From contig JBDHWQ010000002.1 in NCBI GenBank assembly GCA_039810245.1, positions 62,001 to 126,000 on the forward strand: 64,000 bases of DNA. Direction: 5' to 3'. The notes below the pieces were generated by a model that was not told the DNA's origin, did no database searches, and saw nothing but the letters and a program-made list of their open reading frames with translations. This document shows, piece after piece, positions 51,100 to 58,816 of the stretch; positions within the stretch are counted from its first letter, which is position 1; each line of letters opens with the position of its first letter. The position numbers and the translations under genes were made by a program. Source of the DNA: CALDSL01 sp039810245 (GTDB lineage Bacteria; Chloroflexota; Anaerolineae; Anaerolineales; Anaerolineaceae).

Positions 51100-51945
51100 T
51101 TACCCTGCCAGCGTGCACCACACTTTCGCCATGTATGCCGCATCTTCTTCCATAGCCGGGCTTTCGCACAGGATTCTGCCGCCGCAGCCGCGCTCCAGCA
51201 GCGCGCGAAACAGGTCATCCAGCAGGAAGTCCGATTCCTGAATGGGTAGATGGTTCCGTTCTCCCTTTGCCCCGTACTCAATGCCCGAAAGGTGAATATG
51301 CAGGTTTTTGAGCGCATCCAGACCCAACGCATGCGCATAGGCATCGATAACATCTAACCATTCCCCGTAGCTGTTCATCGAGCCGTCGCCGGCGCGCGCA
51401 TGCAGGTGCGCGAAGTCGAGGCACGGCGCCACGCCTGGGATAGCGCGCGCCATATCAAGCGTATCTTCCAGCGAGCCGATCATCGCTACCTTGCCCATAG
51501 TTTCGGGTCGCAGGGTCACCGGGTTGCCCGCGGCGCGCAGCTCATCCACGCAGCCACGCAGCCGCTCAATGGCGATGGGCAGGACTTCCTCGCGCGGGCT
51601 TCCAAAGTACGAACCGGGATGGAAAATGATATCCGTCGCGCCGGCCAGGTTGCCAAAAATGGCGGCGTCCATCAGCCGCTTGCGCGATTTCGGCCATTCC
51701 TCTGCATCCGCATTGAGGTTGATAAAGTAAGGGGCGTGCACACTGATGGATACATCCCCGTCCAGCCCGGCTTGTTTGATCAGGCAGCAGGTATCTTCGG
51801 TAACCCGCACCGACTGTACCCAGCCCAGCTCGAACGCGCCCAATTCCAGTGTATGGCAGTGTTGCAGCGCGCCCACGCTCCCGCCCGGCTTCTTAGGCGT
51901 AGAAAGCGGCGCCCCCACTGTACCGAATCGAAATGCAGTCTTCAT
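51100..51945 (-). CDS. Endonuclease IV-like TIM-barrel protein
   Basis: 281 aa from the ATG at 51945 (AAGGAG upstream); a longer frame from 51999 is not needed. AP-endonuclease-2 / xylose-isomerase-like barrel. Metal-site positions that match endonuclease IV are His in SVHAPYFINL, His in IIFHPGS, Glu in RPETMG, D and H in CLDFAHLHA, His in HIHLSG and Glu in ILCESP. The DRH motif of E. coli Nfo is not clear: the matching region reads GERNHLPI. It may be a DNA-repair enzyme or a sugar isomerase-like relative. It follows dgkA by 13 bp. Confidence 0.8.
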   Translation of the reverse strand: MKTAFRFGTVGAPLSTPKKPGGSVGALQHCHTLELGAFELGWVQSVRVTEDTCCLIKQAGLDGDVSISVHAPYFINLNADAEEWPKSRKRLMDAAIFGNLAGATDIIFHPGSYFGSPREEVLPIAIERLRGCVDELRAAGNPVTLRPETMGKVAMIGSLEDTLDMARAIPGVAPCLDFAHLHARAGDGSMNSYGEWLDVIDAYAHALGLDALKNLHIHLSGIEYGAKGERNHLPIQESDFLLDDLFRALLERGCGGRILCESPAMEEDAAYMAKVWCTLAG

Positions 51946-51958
51946 GCTCGCTCCTTGA

Positions 51959-52342
51959 TTATCGCAATGTTTGCAGCCGCTGCCACAGCGGCGGTCCAAG
52001 CACCAGCAGACCCACCAGCACCGCGCACAGTGCCGCGATCAGCACCGCCGCCGCGCCCACATCCTTCCCCGCTTTCGCCAGCGGGTGTCTTTGCGGACTT
52101 GCCAGGTCGATAACCGATTCCAGCGCGGTGTTCAAAAACTCGGCCGTCCACACCGCGCCAATCGTCAGGATGAGAATGGCCCAATCTCTGCGCTCCAATC
52201 GCAGCCAGGCGGCCAGCAATGCTACCGCCACCGTTGCCAGGCCGTGGATCCACGCGTTGCGTTGCGTGCGAAGCACGTACCACCAGCCGGCAAAGGCGTA
52301 GCCAAAAGAGCGCGCGCGGGATGTGAAGAACTCGCGCAACAT
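51959..52342 (-). CDS. Diacylglycerol/undecaprenol kinase (DgkA family)
   Basis: 127 aa from the ATG at 52342. Three membrane helices. The active-site motif is EFLNTALESVIDL, and AKAGKDVGAAAVL carries the conserved Lys-Asp. In Gram-positive bacteria the homologue phosphorylates undecaprenol to recycle the cell-wall carrier lipid. No ideal ribosome-binding site, but it starts 6 bp after the ybeY stop, and coupling is likely. This neighbourhood (pgpH-ybeY-dgkA) is widespread. Confidence 0.92.
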   Translation of the reverse strand: MLREFFTSRARSFGYAFAGWWYVLRTQRNAWIHGLATVAVALLAAWLRLERRDWAILILTIGAVWTAEFLNTALESVIDLASPQRHPLAKAGKDVGAAAVLIAALCAVLVGLLVLGPPLWQRLQTLR

Positions 52343-52347
52343 GACGA

Positions 52348-52821
52348 TCAATGCGCTCCGGAAATCAGCGGCCAGGAGCGAATATTTACCCCCAGCCGGT
52401 CCATGATCGCGTACTGCGCCTCCCACATCGCGCGCGTATCCTCTTTCTCGACGTGATCTAACCCTAACAGGTGCAGCACGCCGTGAACCACCAGCAGTTG
52501 CATCTCCGCTTCTACCGTGTGACCTGCGGCCTCGGCCTGCTCACGCGCGTACGGAAATGCGATGGCAATATCTCCCAGCAGGTAGTTGCCTGTCTCGGGG
52601 TCGACAATGCCAGCCTCAAAAGAAAGTACATCCGTAGGCGAGTCGATCCCGCGAAACTGGCGGTTGAGTTCCTGCACCCACTCGCTGCTGCCTACCACCA
52701 CATTCAGCTCCGCATTTTCCGGCGCACGCTGCTGGTCCAGCGCCGCTAAAGCCGCCCGCTCCAGTGAATCTTTGGGCGCCTGGCGCGTCCATTCCTGCGG
52801 GACATCCAGGTTGATGATCAT
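52348..52821 (-). CDS. ybeY: Endoribonuclease YbeY (16S rRNA maturation)
   Basis: 157 aa. Single-strand endoribonuclease for 16S rRNA 3'-end maturation and ribosome quality control. The zinc-binding HGVLHLLGLDH motif has H113, H117 and H123. The upstream SPTDVLSFEAG and GDIAIAFPYA segments are typical. The start overlaps the pgpH stop by 4 bp (ATGA), giving translational coupling. Confidence 0.96.
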   Translation of the reverse strand: MIINLDVPQEWTRQAPKDSLERAALAALDQQRAPENAELNVVVGSSEWVQELNRQFRGIDSPTDVLSFEAGIVDPETGNYLLGDIAIAFPYAREQAEAAGHTVEAEMQLLVVHGVLHLLGLDHVEKEDTRAMWEAQYAIMDRLGVNIRSWPLISGAH

Positions 52822-54986
52822 GCCGATTTTCCTTTCGCGGTGGTTGGCAGGGTAGGCGTGTTTTCTGCCGCGCGGCCGTCCGTACCGTTTTCAGACGGTG
52901 TGGACGGTTTAAGCTCCGGGTACTGGATGCGCGGGTGGTAAGTGTTGCGCAGCGCCTTGACAAATGTTTCGCGCGCGATCTGCAGGTCACGGAAGGTCAG
53001 CCGGGTGTCGTCTAATTGTTCTTCCTTCAACAGAAAATCGAACACCTTTTTTACCAGCGCGCGAAGTTCGTCTTCGTTCTTGGGCATTTCTGCCCGCGCG
53101 CGGGCTTCCACCCCATCCGCCATCATCAGCAGTGCCGTCTCGCGTGAACGCGGCCGAGGCCCGGGGTAGCGATAATCCGATTCCTTCACTCTGCTGGAGT
53201 CGCCGCCGGCAGCTTCCACTGCGCGCGCATACTGGTAGCGCGCCAGCAGTGTGCCATGATGCTCGCGGATAAAGTCCTGTACGGCAGGCGGCAGCCGGTA
53301 GCGCCGTGCCAGCGCCACGCCATCTTCCACGTGCTTGAGGATCGTCGCCGCGCTGGTCGATGGATCAATATCGTCATGTGGATTGAGGTTTCCCTGCGCC
53401 TGGTTTTCAATAAAAAACGAAGGGTTAGCGGCTTTCCCGCAGTCGTGGTACAGCGCGCCTACGCGTGTCAGCAACGGGTCTGCGCCGATTGCTTCGGCCG
53501 CCTGCTCGGCCAGGTTGGAGACCTGCAGGCTGTGCTGGTAACTGCCCGGCGCGTTTCGTAAGATGAGCTTTAGCAGCGGGTGGTCGGGGCGCATCAGTTC
53601 CAACAACTGTAGCGCTGTGGTCAGCCCCAGTACTTGCGAGAACAAATATTGCAGCAGCAGCGCAATGCTGGCCGAGGCCAGCCCATTTAAAAACGATGCC
53701 CCGACGAGCTGCGCGATGCCAATAATGTCGCTGTACTGGTCAGTCAGCCGGTATGCCAGGATCACACCACTGCCTGCCGCTCCAATCGCCATGCCGGTCC
53801 AGAAGAACGTGTCTACCCGGCGGCCCTTATTCAGCACAAGAATACCGCACAGGCTTGAAAGCGTATAATACAGGGTCAGGTCCAGGCTGTTATCCAACCC
53901 GTACGCAGCCAGGATGCTCAGCACCAGCGAAAACACCAGACCTACTTCCAACGAAAACAACGTGGATACCGTCAGACCAAACGCTGCCAGCGGGTAAATG
54001 TAGGGGATGACCGCGCGATTAGGAACCAGGAAGCGCGCGGCGAACAAAAACAGCAGGAACGTGAGCGTAATCATCACCAGGTTGCGCGGGCTGGCAAGCG
54101 TTGCATTGTGCCGCCTGCGCACGTATAACAAGGTAAACACAGCCAGGATTGCTACCAGCGCCCCGGCGGCAATGTAGTCCGGGTAGGTACGCTGTGGCTG
54201 CACCAGACCAAACTGTTCCAGTGATTCCCACGCAACAGGGGTAATGATCTGTCCGCGCCGCACGATAATTTCACCGGTTGCGAATGTGCGCGTTACCGGT
54301 TCCACCGCCTCGCGCGCACGCATCCGCGCTGCCTGGGTCTGATCATCGCTGTACAGACTATTGGCGGACAGAAATGGCGAAACCAGGTCAGTGATCACCA
54401 GCGCCAGGTCTTCCGGAAGCGAATAGCTGATCAAGGTCGGCACGCTGCGACGCGCGGCGTCGATCTGATCTTCGCGGATGCTGTTACGCATAATCTGCTC
54501 CAGCACCTTGAGCGATTCATCTTCCACCATCACCCAGCGTGAATCGCTCAACGACAGGATTTGCCGGCGCAGGTCTTCGCTGAAATTGACGCCGCTGATT
54601 GCCGCCAGATCGCTCATCTTCTGGTCCAGGGTGGCAAACGCGTCCTGTCGCGTGGACGTAATAAATTCCAGGGCCACGCGCATTTTTTCAATCTGCCGGC
54701 GCGCAATCGCAGGGTCGGCAGGCAGATAGATCGGATTGATGGCCTGCTCGGCGGCTTTGCGCTCTGTTTCGGTGGCGATGTCGCTGATATACGATAGCGG
54801 ACCCGGCGCGGCGATATCCTGGGGGGCTACATCCAGCGGTTGGATGGGGTAAGAAGACGGCCGGTAGGCGATGGGCAGAACCAGCGCGGCAAATGATAGA
54901 ACGCATGCGCCCAGCAGGATCGCAATCCTTAACAGCGATTGGTGGGAGTACCAGCGGGGTGGTTGGTCCTGAGATGCAAGGCGCAT
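52818..54986 (-). CDS. 7TM-HD cyclic-di-AMP phosphodiesterase PgpH-type
   Basis: 722 aa. An N-terminal anchor helix (about 19-38) and a large extracytoplasmic domain (about 45-265) precede seven membrane helices (about 270-450). The cytoplasmic HD domain has ALYHDCGKAANPSFF, EHHGTL and MMADGVEARARA. PgpH degrades cyclic-di-AMP, a messenger for osmotic and wall control, in Listeria. No diadenylate cyclase gene is in the window. The C-terminus is long and Ser/Thr-rich (SENGTDGRAAENTP). The gene starts a tight pgpH-ybeY-dgkA-endonuclease run. Confidence 0.92.
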   Translation of the reverse strand: MRLASQDQPPRWYSHQSLLRIAILLGACVLSFAALVLPIAYRPSSYPIQPLDVAPQDIAAPGPLSYISDIATETERKAAEQAINPIYLPADPAIARRQIEKMRVALEFITSTRQDAFATLDQKMSDLAAISGVNFSEDLRRQILSLSDSRWVMVEDESLKVLEQIMRNSIREDQIDAARRSVPTLISYSLPEDLALVITDLVSPFLSANSLYSDDQTQAARMRAREAVEPVTRTFATGEIIVRRGQIITPVAWESLEQFGLVQPQRTYPDYIAAGALVAILAVFTLLYVRRRHNATLASPRNLVMITLTFLLFLFAARFLVPNRAVIPYIYPLAAFGLTVSTLFSLEVGLVFSLVLSILAAYGLDNSLDLTLYYTLSSLCGILVLNKGRRVDTFFWTGMAIGAAGSGVILAYRLTDQYSDIIGIAQLVGASFLNGLASASIALLLQYLFSQVLGLTTALQLLELMRPDHPLLKLILRNAPGSYQHSLQVSNLAEQAAEAIGADPLLTRVGALYHDCGKAANPSFFIENQAQGNLNPHDDIDPSTSAATILKHVEDGVALARRYRLPPAVQDFIREHHGTLLARYQYARAVEAAGGDSSRVKESDYRYPGPRPRSRETALLMMADGVEARARAEMPKNEDELRALVKKVFDFLLKEEQLDDTRLTFRDLQIARETFVKALRNTYHPRIQYPELKPSTPSENGTDGRAAENTPTLPTTAKGKSA

Positions 54987-54995
54987 GGCGCAGCG

Positions 54996-55442
54996 TTATC
55001 CTTGCAGCAGTTTGCGCACAGTCTGGCTGACACGATCGTTCGCGGCGCGGCCTTGCAGCCGGGGCAACAGCTCTTTCATCACCTTGCCCATGTCGTTGGG
55101 CATTTTTGCGCCAACCTCTTTGATGACTGCCTGGGCGGCTGCCGCCAGCTCTTCATCCGTCAGTGGCTGCGGCAGGAAGCCCTCTAATATCTGAATTTCC
55201 TCTTCCGCCAGCGCGATCAGATCTGGGCGGCCGGCTTTTTGCGCGTCGTTAATCGTTTCGCGCCGGCTCTTGACCTCTTTTTGCAGCATAGCCGTGACGG
55301 CCAGCTCGTCCAGCGCGCCGCCTTTTTCTACTTCCGCCAGCTTAATGGCCGACAGGGCCATGCGCAAGGTGCGCTTGCGCGCTTCATCCTGCGCGCGCAT
55401 GGCATCTTTCAGGGCATTTTCCAACTGTTGTTTGTTATTCAT
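54996..55442 (-). CDS. GatB/YqeY domain protein
   Basis: 148 aa from the ATG at 55442 (AGGAG upstream). YqeY proteins resemble the tRNA-binding tail of the GatB amidotransferase subunit. Visible are the N-terminal helical part (LENALKDAMRAQDEARKRTL) and the C-terminal domain with YLP-like LEGFLPQPLTDEEL and MGKVMKELLPRLQGRA. The biochemical role is not settled. It lies 9 bp before pgpH. Confidence 0.93.
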   Translation of the reverse strand: MNNKQQLENALKDAMRAQDEARKRTLRMALSAIKLAEVEKGGALDELAVTAMLQKEVKSRRETINDAQKAGRPDLIALAEEEIQILEGFLPQPLTDEELAAAAQAVIKEVGAKMPNDMGKVMKELLPRLQGRAANDRVSQTVRKLLQG

Positions 55443-55487
55443 AATCTCCTGCCGGGTGAAGAATAAAGGGTTCTCACGCAATGTGCG

Positions 55488-56057
55488 CTACTCAACGGTG
55501 ATCTGATCGCGGATATTTTCAAATATCTTCGGCCCAATCCCAGGCACGTTCATGATGTCTTCGATTGCCTGGAAAGGCCCCATTTTCTCGCGATAGGCGA
55601 TGATATCCGCGGCTTTGCTCTCGCCAATCCCGGGCAGCGCGTCCAGTTCTTCCAGCGTAGCTGTGTTGAGGTTGATCTGGGTCTCACCCGGGGTGACTTG
55701 TATCTCCGCCGCGCTGCGCTGCGGACTGGCGGCATCCGGCGATTCGGCAACACGACTGGGGATATTTACTTTTTGCCCATCGGCAAGGCGCGCCGCCCGG
55801 TTGATTTTCTCTACATCCGCGCCATCCAACAAACCGCCGGCGGCGCGCAGCGCGTCATCTAGTCGGCTGCCGGGTGGCAGTTCGTACAGACCTTCCTGTA
55901 CGACTGCCCCGCTCAGGTGCACCACCAGCGGCGCGGCGGTTGGCTGCGCTGGCAGCGATATAGCCTGGCCGCGAGGCCGGGTGTTTAACAAAAAGATCAA
56001 CGCTCCTGCCAGCAATCCGAAGAAGAGGCCCAAAAGAACGTTTTGCCACGGCTTCAT
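55488..56057 (-). CDS. ComEA-type helix-hairpin-helix DNA-binding protein
   Basis: 189 aa from the ATG at 56057 (AAGGA with 8-nt spacing). One N-terminal membrane helix (NVLLGLFFGLLAGALIFLLN). An SLBB domain follows at about 45-100 (VVHLSGAVVQEGLYELPPG...VNIPS), then two helix-hairpin-helix motifs (INLNTATLEELDALPGIGES and IEDIMNVPGIGPKIF). ComEA is the DNA receptor of natural transformation in many bacteria. No comEC is in the window, so competence is possible but not shown. Confidence 0.92.
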   Translation of the reverse strand: MKPWQNVLLGLFFGLLAGALIFLLNTRPRGQAISLPAQPTAAPLVVHLSGAVVQEGLYELPPGSRLDDALRAAGGLLDGADVEKINRAARLADGQKVNIPSRVAESPDAASPQRSAAEIQVTPGETQINLNTATLEELDALPGIGESKAADIIAYREKMGPFQAIEDIMNVPGIGPKIFENIRDQITVE

Positions 56058-56149
56058 TGTATCCATCCTTGATGCGCGCCTGGTTGTTGGATTCATTACC
56101 AGTATAGTCGGGCGGGGAATGGTGTCAAGCCGGTGCTACGCCTGAGAGC

Positions 56150-57085
56150 CTATGCTTCCGGACGAGCCTCCATCACGCTTTGCGCCTCCCCGGCCAATAC
56201 GGGCTGCGCCACCAGACCTTGCTCTAAAGCCAGCATCGCCTGGAATGCCGCGATCGAAACTTCCAGCATCGGCAAAGTGGGTTGGCGCGTGGTCAGGTTT
56301 TGCAGTGCCAGGTTCGGTCGCATGAGCACTTTTACAAGCGGCGAGCTGAGATGGTTTGCCATCCAGCGGATGTATTCGTAGGCTACGCCGGCCAGAACTG
56401 GCAGCAGCACAATACGGCTCACATAGCGCCAGATCGCCGGCATCGGTCCCAGCGCCGCGAATAGCAGGATCGACATCACAACCAGGGTCAACAGGAATGA
56501 AGTGCCGCATCGCGGGTGCTGGAGTGAGAAACGCGCCACGTTTTCGGGTGTCAGCTCCGCGCCGGCTTCATATGCGTTAATCGTCTTGTGCTCGGCACCA
56601 TGGTAGGCGAATACGCGCTGGATATCCGGCATGCGACCAATGGCCCAGATATAGCCTACCATCAGGGCCAGCCGCACAAGGCCTTCCACTACGTTACTCC
56701 ACCACGGCGTTAGGCCCAGCAGCCCTTCCCCCAGGTGGCCCACGCCGGCTGGCGCGACAAAGAACAGCCCGATTGCGAACAGCAGCGAAACACCCAGGGT
56801 GACGTACTGCATTGGGCCTTCGATCTTTTCACTTTCATCGCCCTGAATGTTTGCTGAAAGTGTCAGATAGCGGAAGCCTAATCCCAGCGCATCCCACAGC
56901 AGTACCAGACCGCGCAGGAATGGAATGCGGGCGATTGGGCTGCGGTAGATGCCCTGCAGCGCTTCGGTTTCAATCACAATTTTGCCGTCGGGTGCGCGGA
57001 AGGCGGCGGCCAGAGCTTTTGATCCGCGCATCAATACACCTTCAATCAGTGCCTGGCCACCATAAGCGGGTAATCGTTCTGCCAT
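56150..57085 (-). CDS. DUF1385 (YqhQ) membrane protein
   Basis: 311 aa. The N-terminal signature YGGQALIEGVLMRGSKALA is followed by four to five membrane helices. The conserved FAYHGAEHKTINAYEAG (about 160-176), HPRCGTSFLL and YEYIRWMANHLSSPL are present. YqhQ-like proteins have unknown function. The His/Glu-rich motif could bind metal. It lies 5 bp after the M20 peptidase stop. Confidence 0.93.
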   Translation of the reverse strand: MAERLPAYGGQALIEGVLMRGSKALAAAFRAPDGKIVIETEALQGIYRSPIARIPFLRGLVLLWDALGLGFRYLTLSANIQGDESEKIEGPMQYVTLGVSLLFAIGLFFVAPAGVGHLGEGLLGLTPWWSNVVEGLVRLALMVGYIWAIGRMPDIQRVFAYHGAEHKTINAYEAGAELTPENVARFSLQHPRCGTSFLLTLVVMSILLFAALGPMPAIWRYVSRIVLLPVLAGVAYEYIRWMANHLSSPLVKVLMRPNLALQNLTTRQPTLPMLEVSIAAFQAMLALEQGLVAQPVLAGEAQSVMEARPEA

Positions 57086-57090
57086 TCGTG

Positions 57091-58488
57091 TTATGCGTTT
57101 CCGTCCCGGCCGTCAATTTCGGCCATGTTATAGAAGAAATGGATCAGCGCCTCGATGCCACGATACCAGTTCGGTACGTTCAGCTTTTCATTCGGCGCGT
57201 GAATGTTATCGTCGGGCAGGCCAAAACCTGTGATGATCGATGGCACGCCCAGGATTTTCTGCATGTCTGCCACCACGGGTATACTGCCGCCTTCGCGCTT
57301 GTACAGCGGCTGCACGCCCCACACGCTCTCAAGCGCGCGGGCAAAGGCGCGAACTTCCCGAAAATCAAGTTCTGAAATTACGGCCGGGCCACCGCCAAAG
57401 AAGGTCAGGTCCCAGTGGATGCTCTTTGGAGCGTTGGCTTCCAGGTAACGCAGCATGGATTGGTGGATAGCTTCCGGGTCCTGGTCTGGCACCAGGCGGC
57501 AGGAAATCTTAGCCATTGCCTTCGCCGGGATCACCGTTTTGCGCCCTTCTTCCACGAAGCCGCTGAGCAGGCCGTGAACGTCCAGGGTTGGGCGGGCACC
57601 GGTCTGCTCTACCGGCAGGTAACCCTGCTCGCCGCGCAGCGCAGGAGCGCCTGCGGCCTGGCGGTAGAAGGCATCGTCCATTGGCAGGCGCGCAAGCTGC
57701 TCGCGCTCCGTATCGGAAAGCACCTGCACCTGGTCATAAAAACCAGGCAGGGTGATGCGCCCCTGGGCATCGTGCATCCCGGCCACCAGCTCGCACAGAG
57801 CAATGGCGGGGTTATGCACCACGCCGCCGAACATGCCCGAATGCAGATCGTGCGCCGGACCGCTGACATGCAGCTCAAAGTATGCCAGACCGCGCAGGCC
57901 GTAAACGATTGTGGGTAAATCGGGGGCGATCATGCCGCCATCCGGGTTCAGCGCCACGTCACACGCCAGCATTTCGCGGTGCGCGCGCAGAAACGCCGGC
58001 AGACTGGGTGACCCGATTTCCTCTTCACCTTCGAGGATGAACTTTAAATGCACCGGACTTGGCCCCTGCGCCAGCACCGCTTCGACCGCTTTCAGGCAGG
58101 CCACCACCTGGCCTTTCATATCCGAAGCACCGCGGCCGTACAGGTTACCCTCACGCTCGCTCGGCTCGTATGGCGGCGTCTGCCAGAGATCCAGCGGGTC
58201 AGGCGGCTGCACATCATAATGCCCGTAAACCAGCACCGTCGGAGCGTCGGCGTGCGCCGCGTGCAGCTCGCCAAATACCACCGGGTGGCCCTGGGTGTCA
58301 TATACCTGAGCCGTTAAGCCCAGCCGCTGCAGATCTGCCGCCAGCCATTCCGCTGCCCGGCGCATATCTGCCTTGCTTTCCGCATACGTCGATACGGATG
58401 GGATGCGTACCAATTCTTTCAGTGCTTCCAGCGCCCCAGCTTGATGTTCCCGAGCATAGGAAATCGCACGTTCACGAGCACTTGCCAT
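57091..58488 (-). CDS. M20-family dipeptidase
   Basis: 465 aa from the ATG at 58488, which has GAGGAG upstream; upstream frame to 58626 is non-conserved. Zinc exopeptidase of the PepV/CNDP-like M20 family. Visible: VYGHYDVQPPDP (first His-Asp metal site), GRGASDMKGQ (bridging Asp), EGEEEIGSP (catalytic Glu and metal Glu), and the C-terminal DNIHAPNEKL His. A dimerisation domain is inserted in the middle. A TATAAT is placed at 58523-58528. No transport signal is seen; it is cytosolic. Confidence 0.94.
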   Translation of the reverse strand: MASARERAISYAREHQAGALEALKELVRIPSVSTYAESKADMRRAAEWLAADLQRLGLTAQVYDTQGHPVVFGELHAAHADAPTVLVYGHYDVQPPDPLDLWQTPPYEPSEREGNLYGRGASDMKGQVVACLKAVEAVLAQGPSPVHLKFILEGEEEIGSPSLPAFLRAHREMLACDVALNPDGGMIAPDLPTIVYGLRGLAYFELHVSGPAHDLHSGMFGGVVHNPAIALCELVAGMHDAQGRITLPGFYDQVQVLSDTEREQLARLPMDDAFYRQAAGAPALRGEQGYLPVEQTGARPTLDVHGLLSGFVEEGRKTVIPAKAMAKISCRLVPDQDPEAIHQSMLRYLEANAPKSIHWDLTFFGGGPAVISELDFREVRAFARALESVWGVQPLYKREGGSIPVVADMQKILGVPSIITGFGLPDDNIHAPNEKLNVPNWYRGIEALIHFFYNMAEIDGRDGNA

Positions 58489-58816
58489 TATCACTCTCCT
58501 CGCCAATCCAGCGTTGGCTTTGATTATATGCGATTCTCTCGCGCTTTGCGAGTGGCTGGCCTGTACGGTGCCAGCTTCGCGATGACCAAAAAGGAGTGCC
58601 TCTGGCTCGAAGAGCAATCGGCGCATACAATGCCAGAAGTGCGAACGTAGTATTTCGCATAGCCACTTATTTCAGCGTATTCGTTTTAAAAATTCGAATA
58701 TATCTCAAAATAACAAAAAAAAAACGAAACTCAACGAACCGGCAGGCGGGGCCGGGCGGCCGCTGTGTTACAATCATTTTAATAATTACCCGCGCCCATC
58801 CTATGGAGACAGCGCC
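58489..58816. other. 328-bp divergent intergenic region
   Basis: Holds TATAAT on the minus strand (58523-58528; about 28-nt leader to the M20 gene). A 6-bp hairpin (58555-58560 with 58570-58575) and an A/T-rich block about 58670-58735, including an A10 run, follow. TACAAT on the plus strand (58769-58774) gives an about 36-nt leader to the subtilase gene with GGAG. No gene or known RNA was seen. Confidence 0.4.
58523..58528 (-). promoter_or_regulatory. Putative -10 for M20 dipeptidase
   Basis: TATAAT on the minus strand with a predicted start near 58516, 28 nt before the ATG. No clear -35. Confidence 0.4.
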
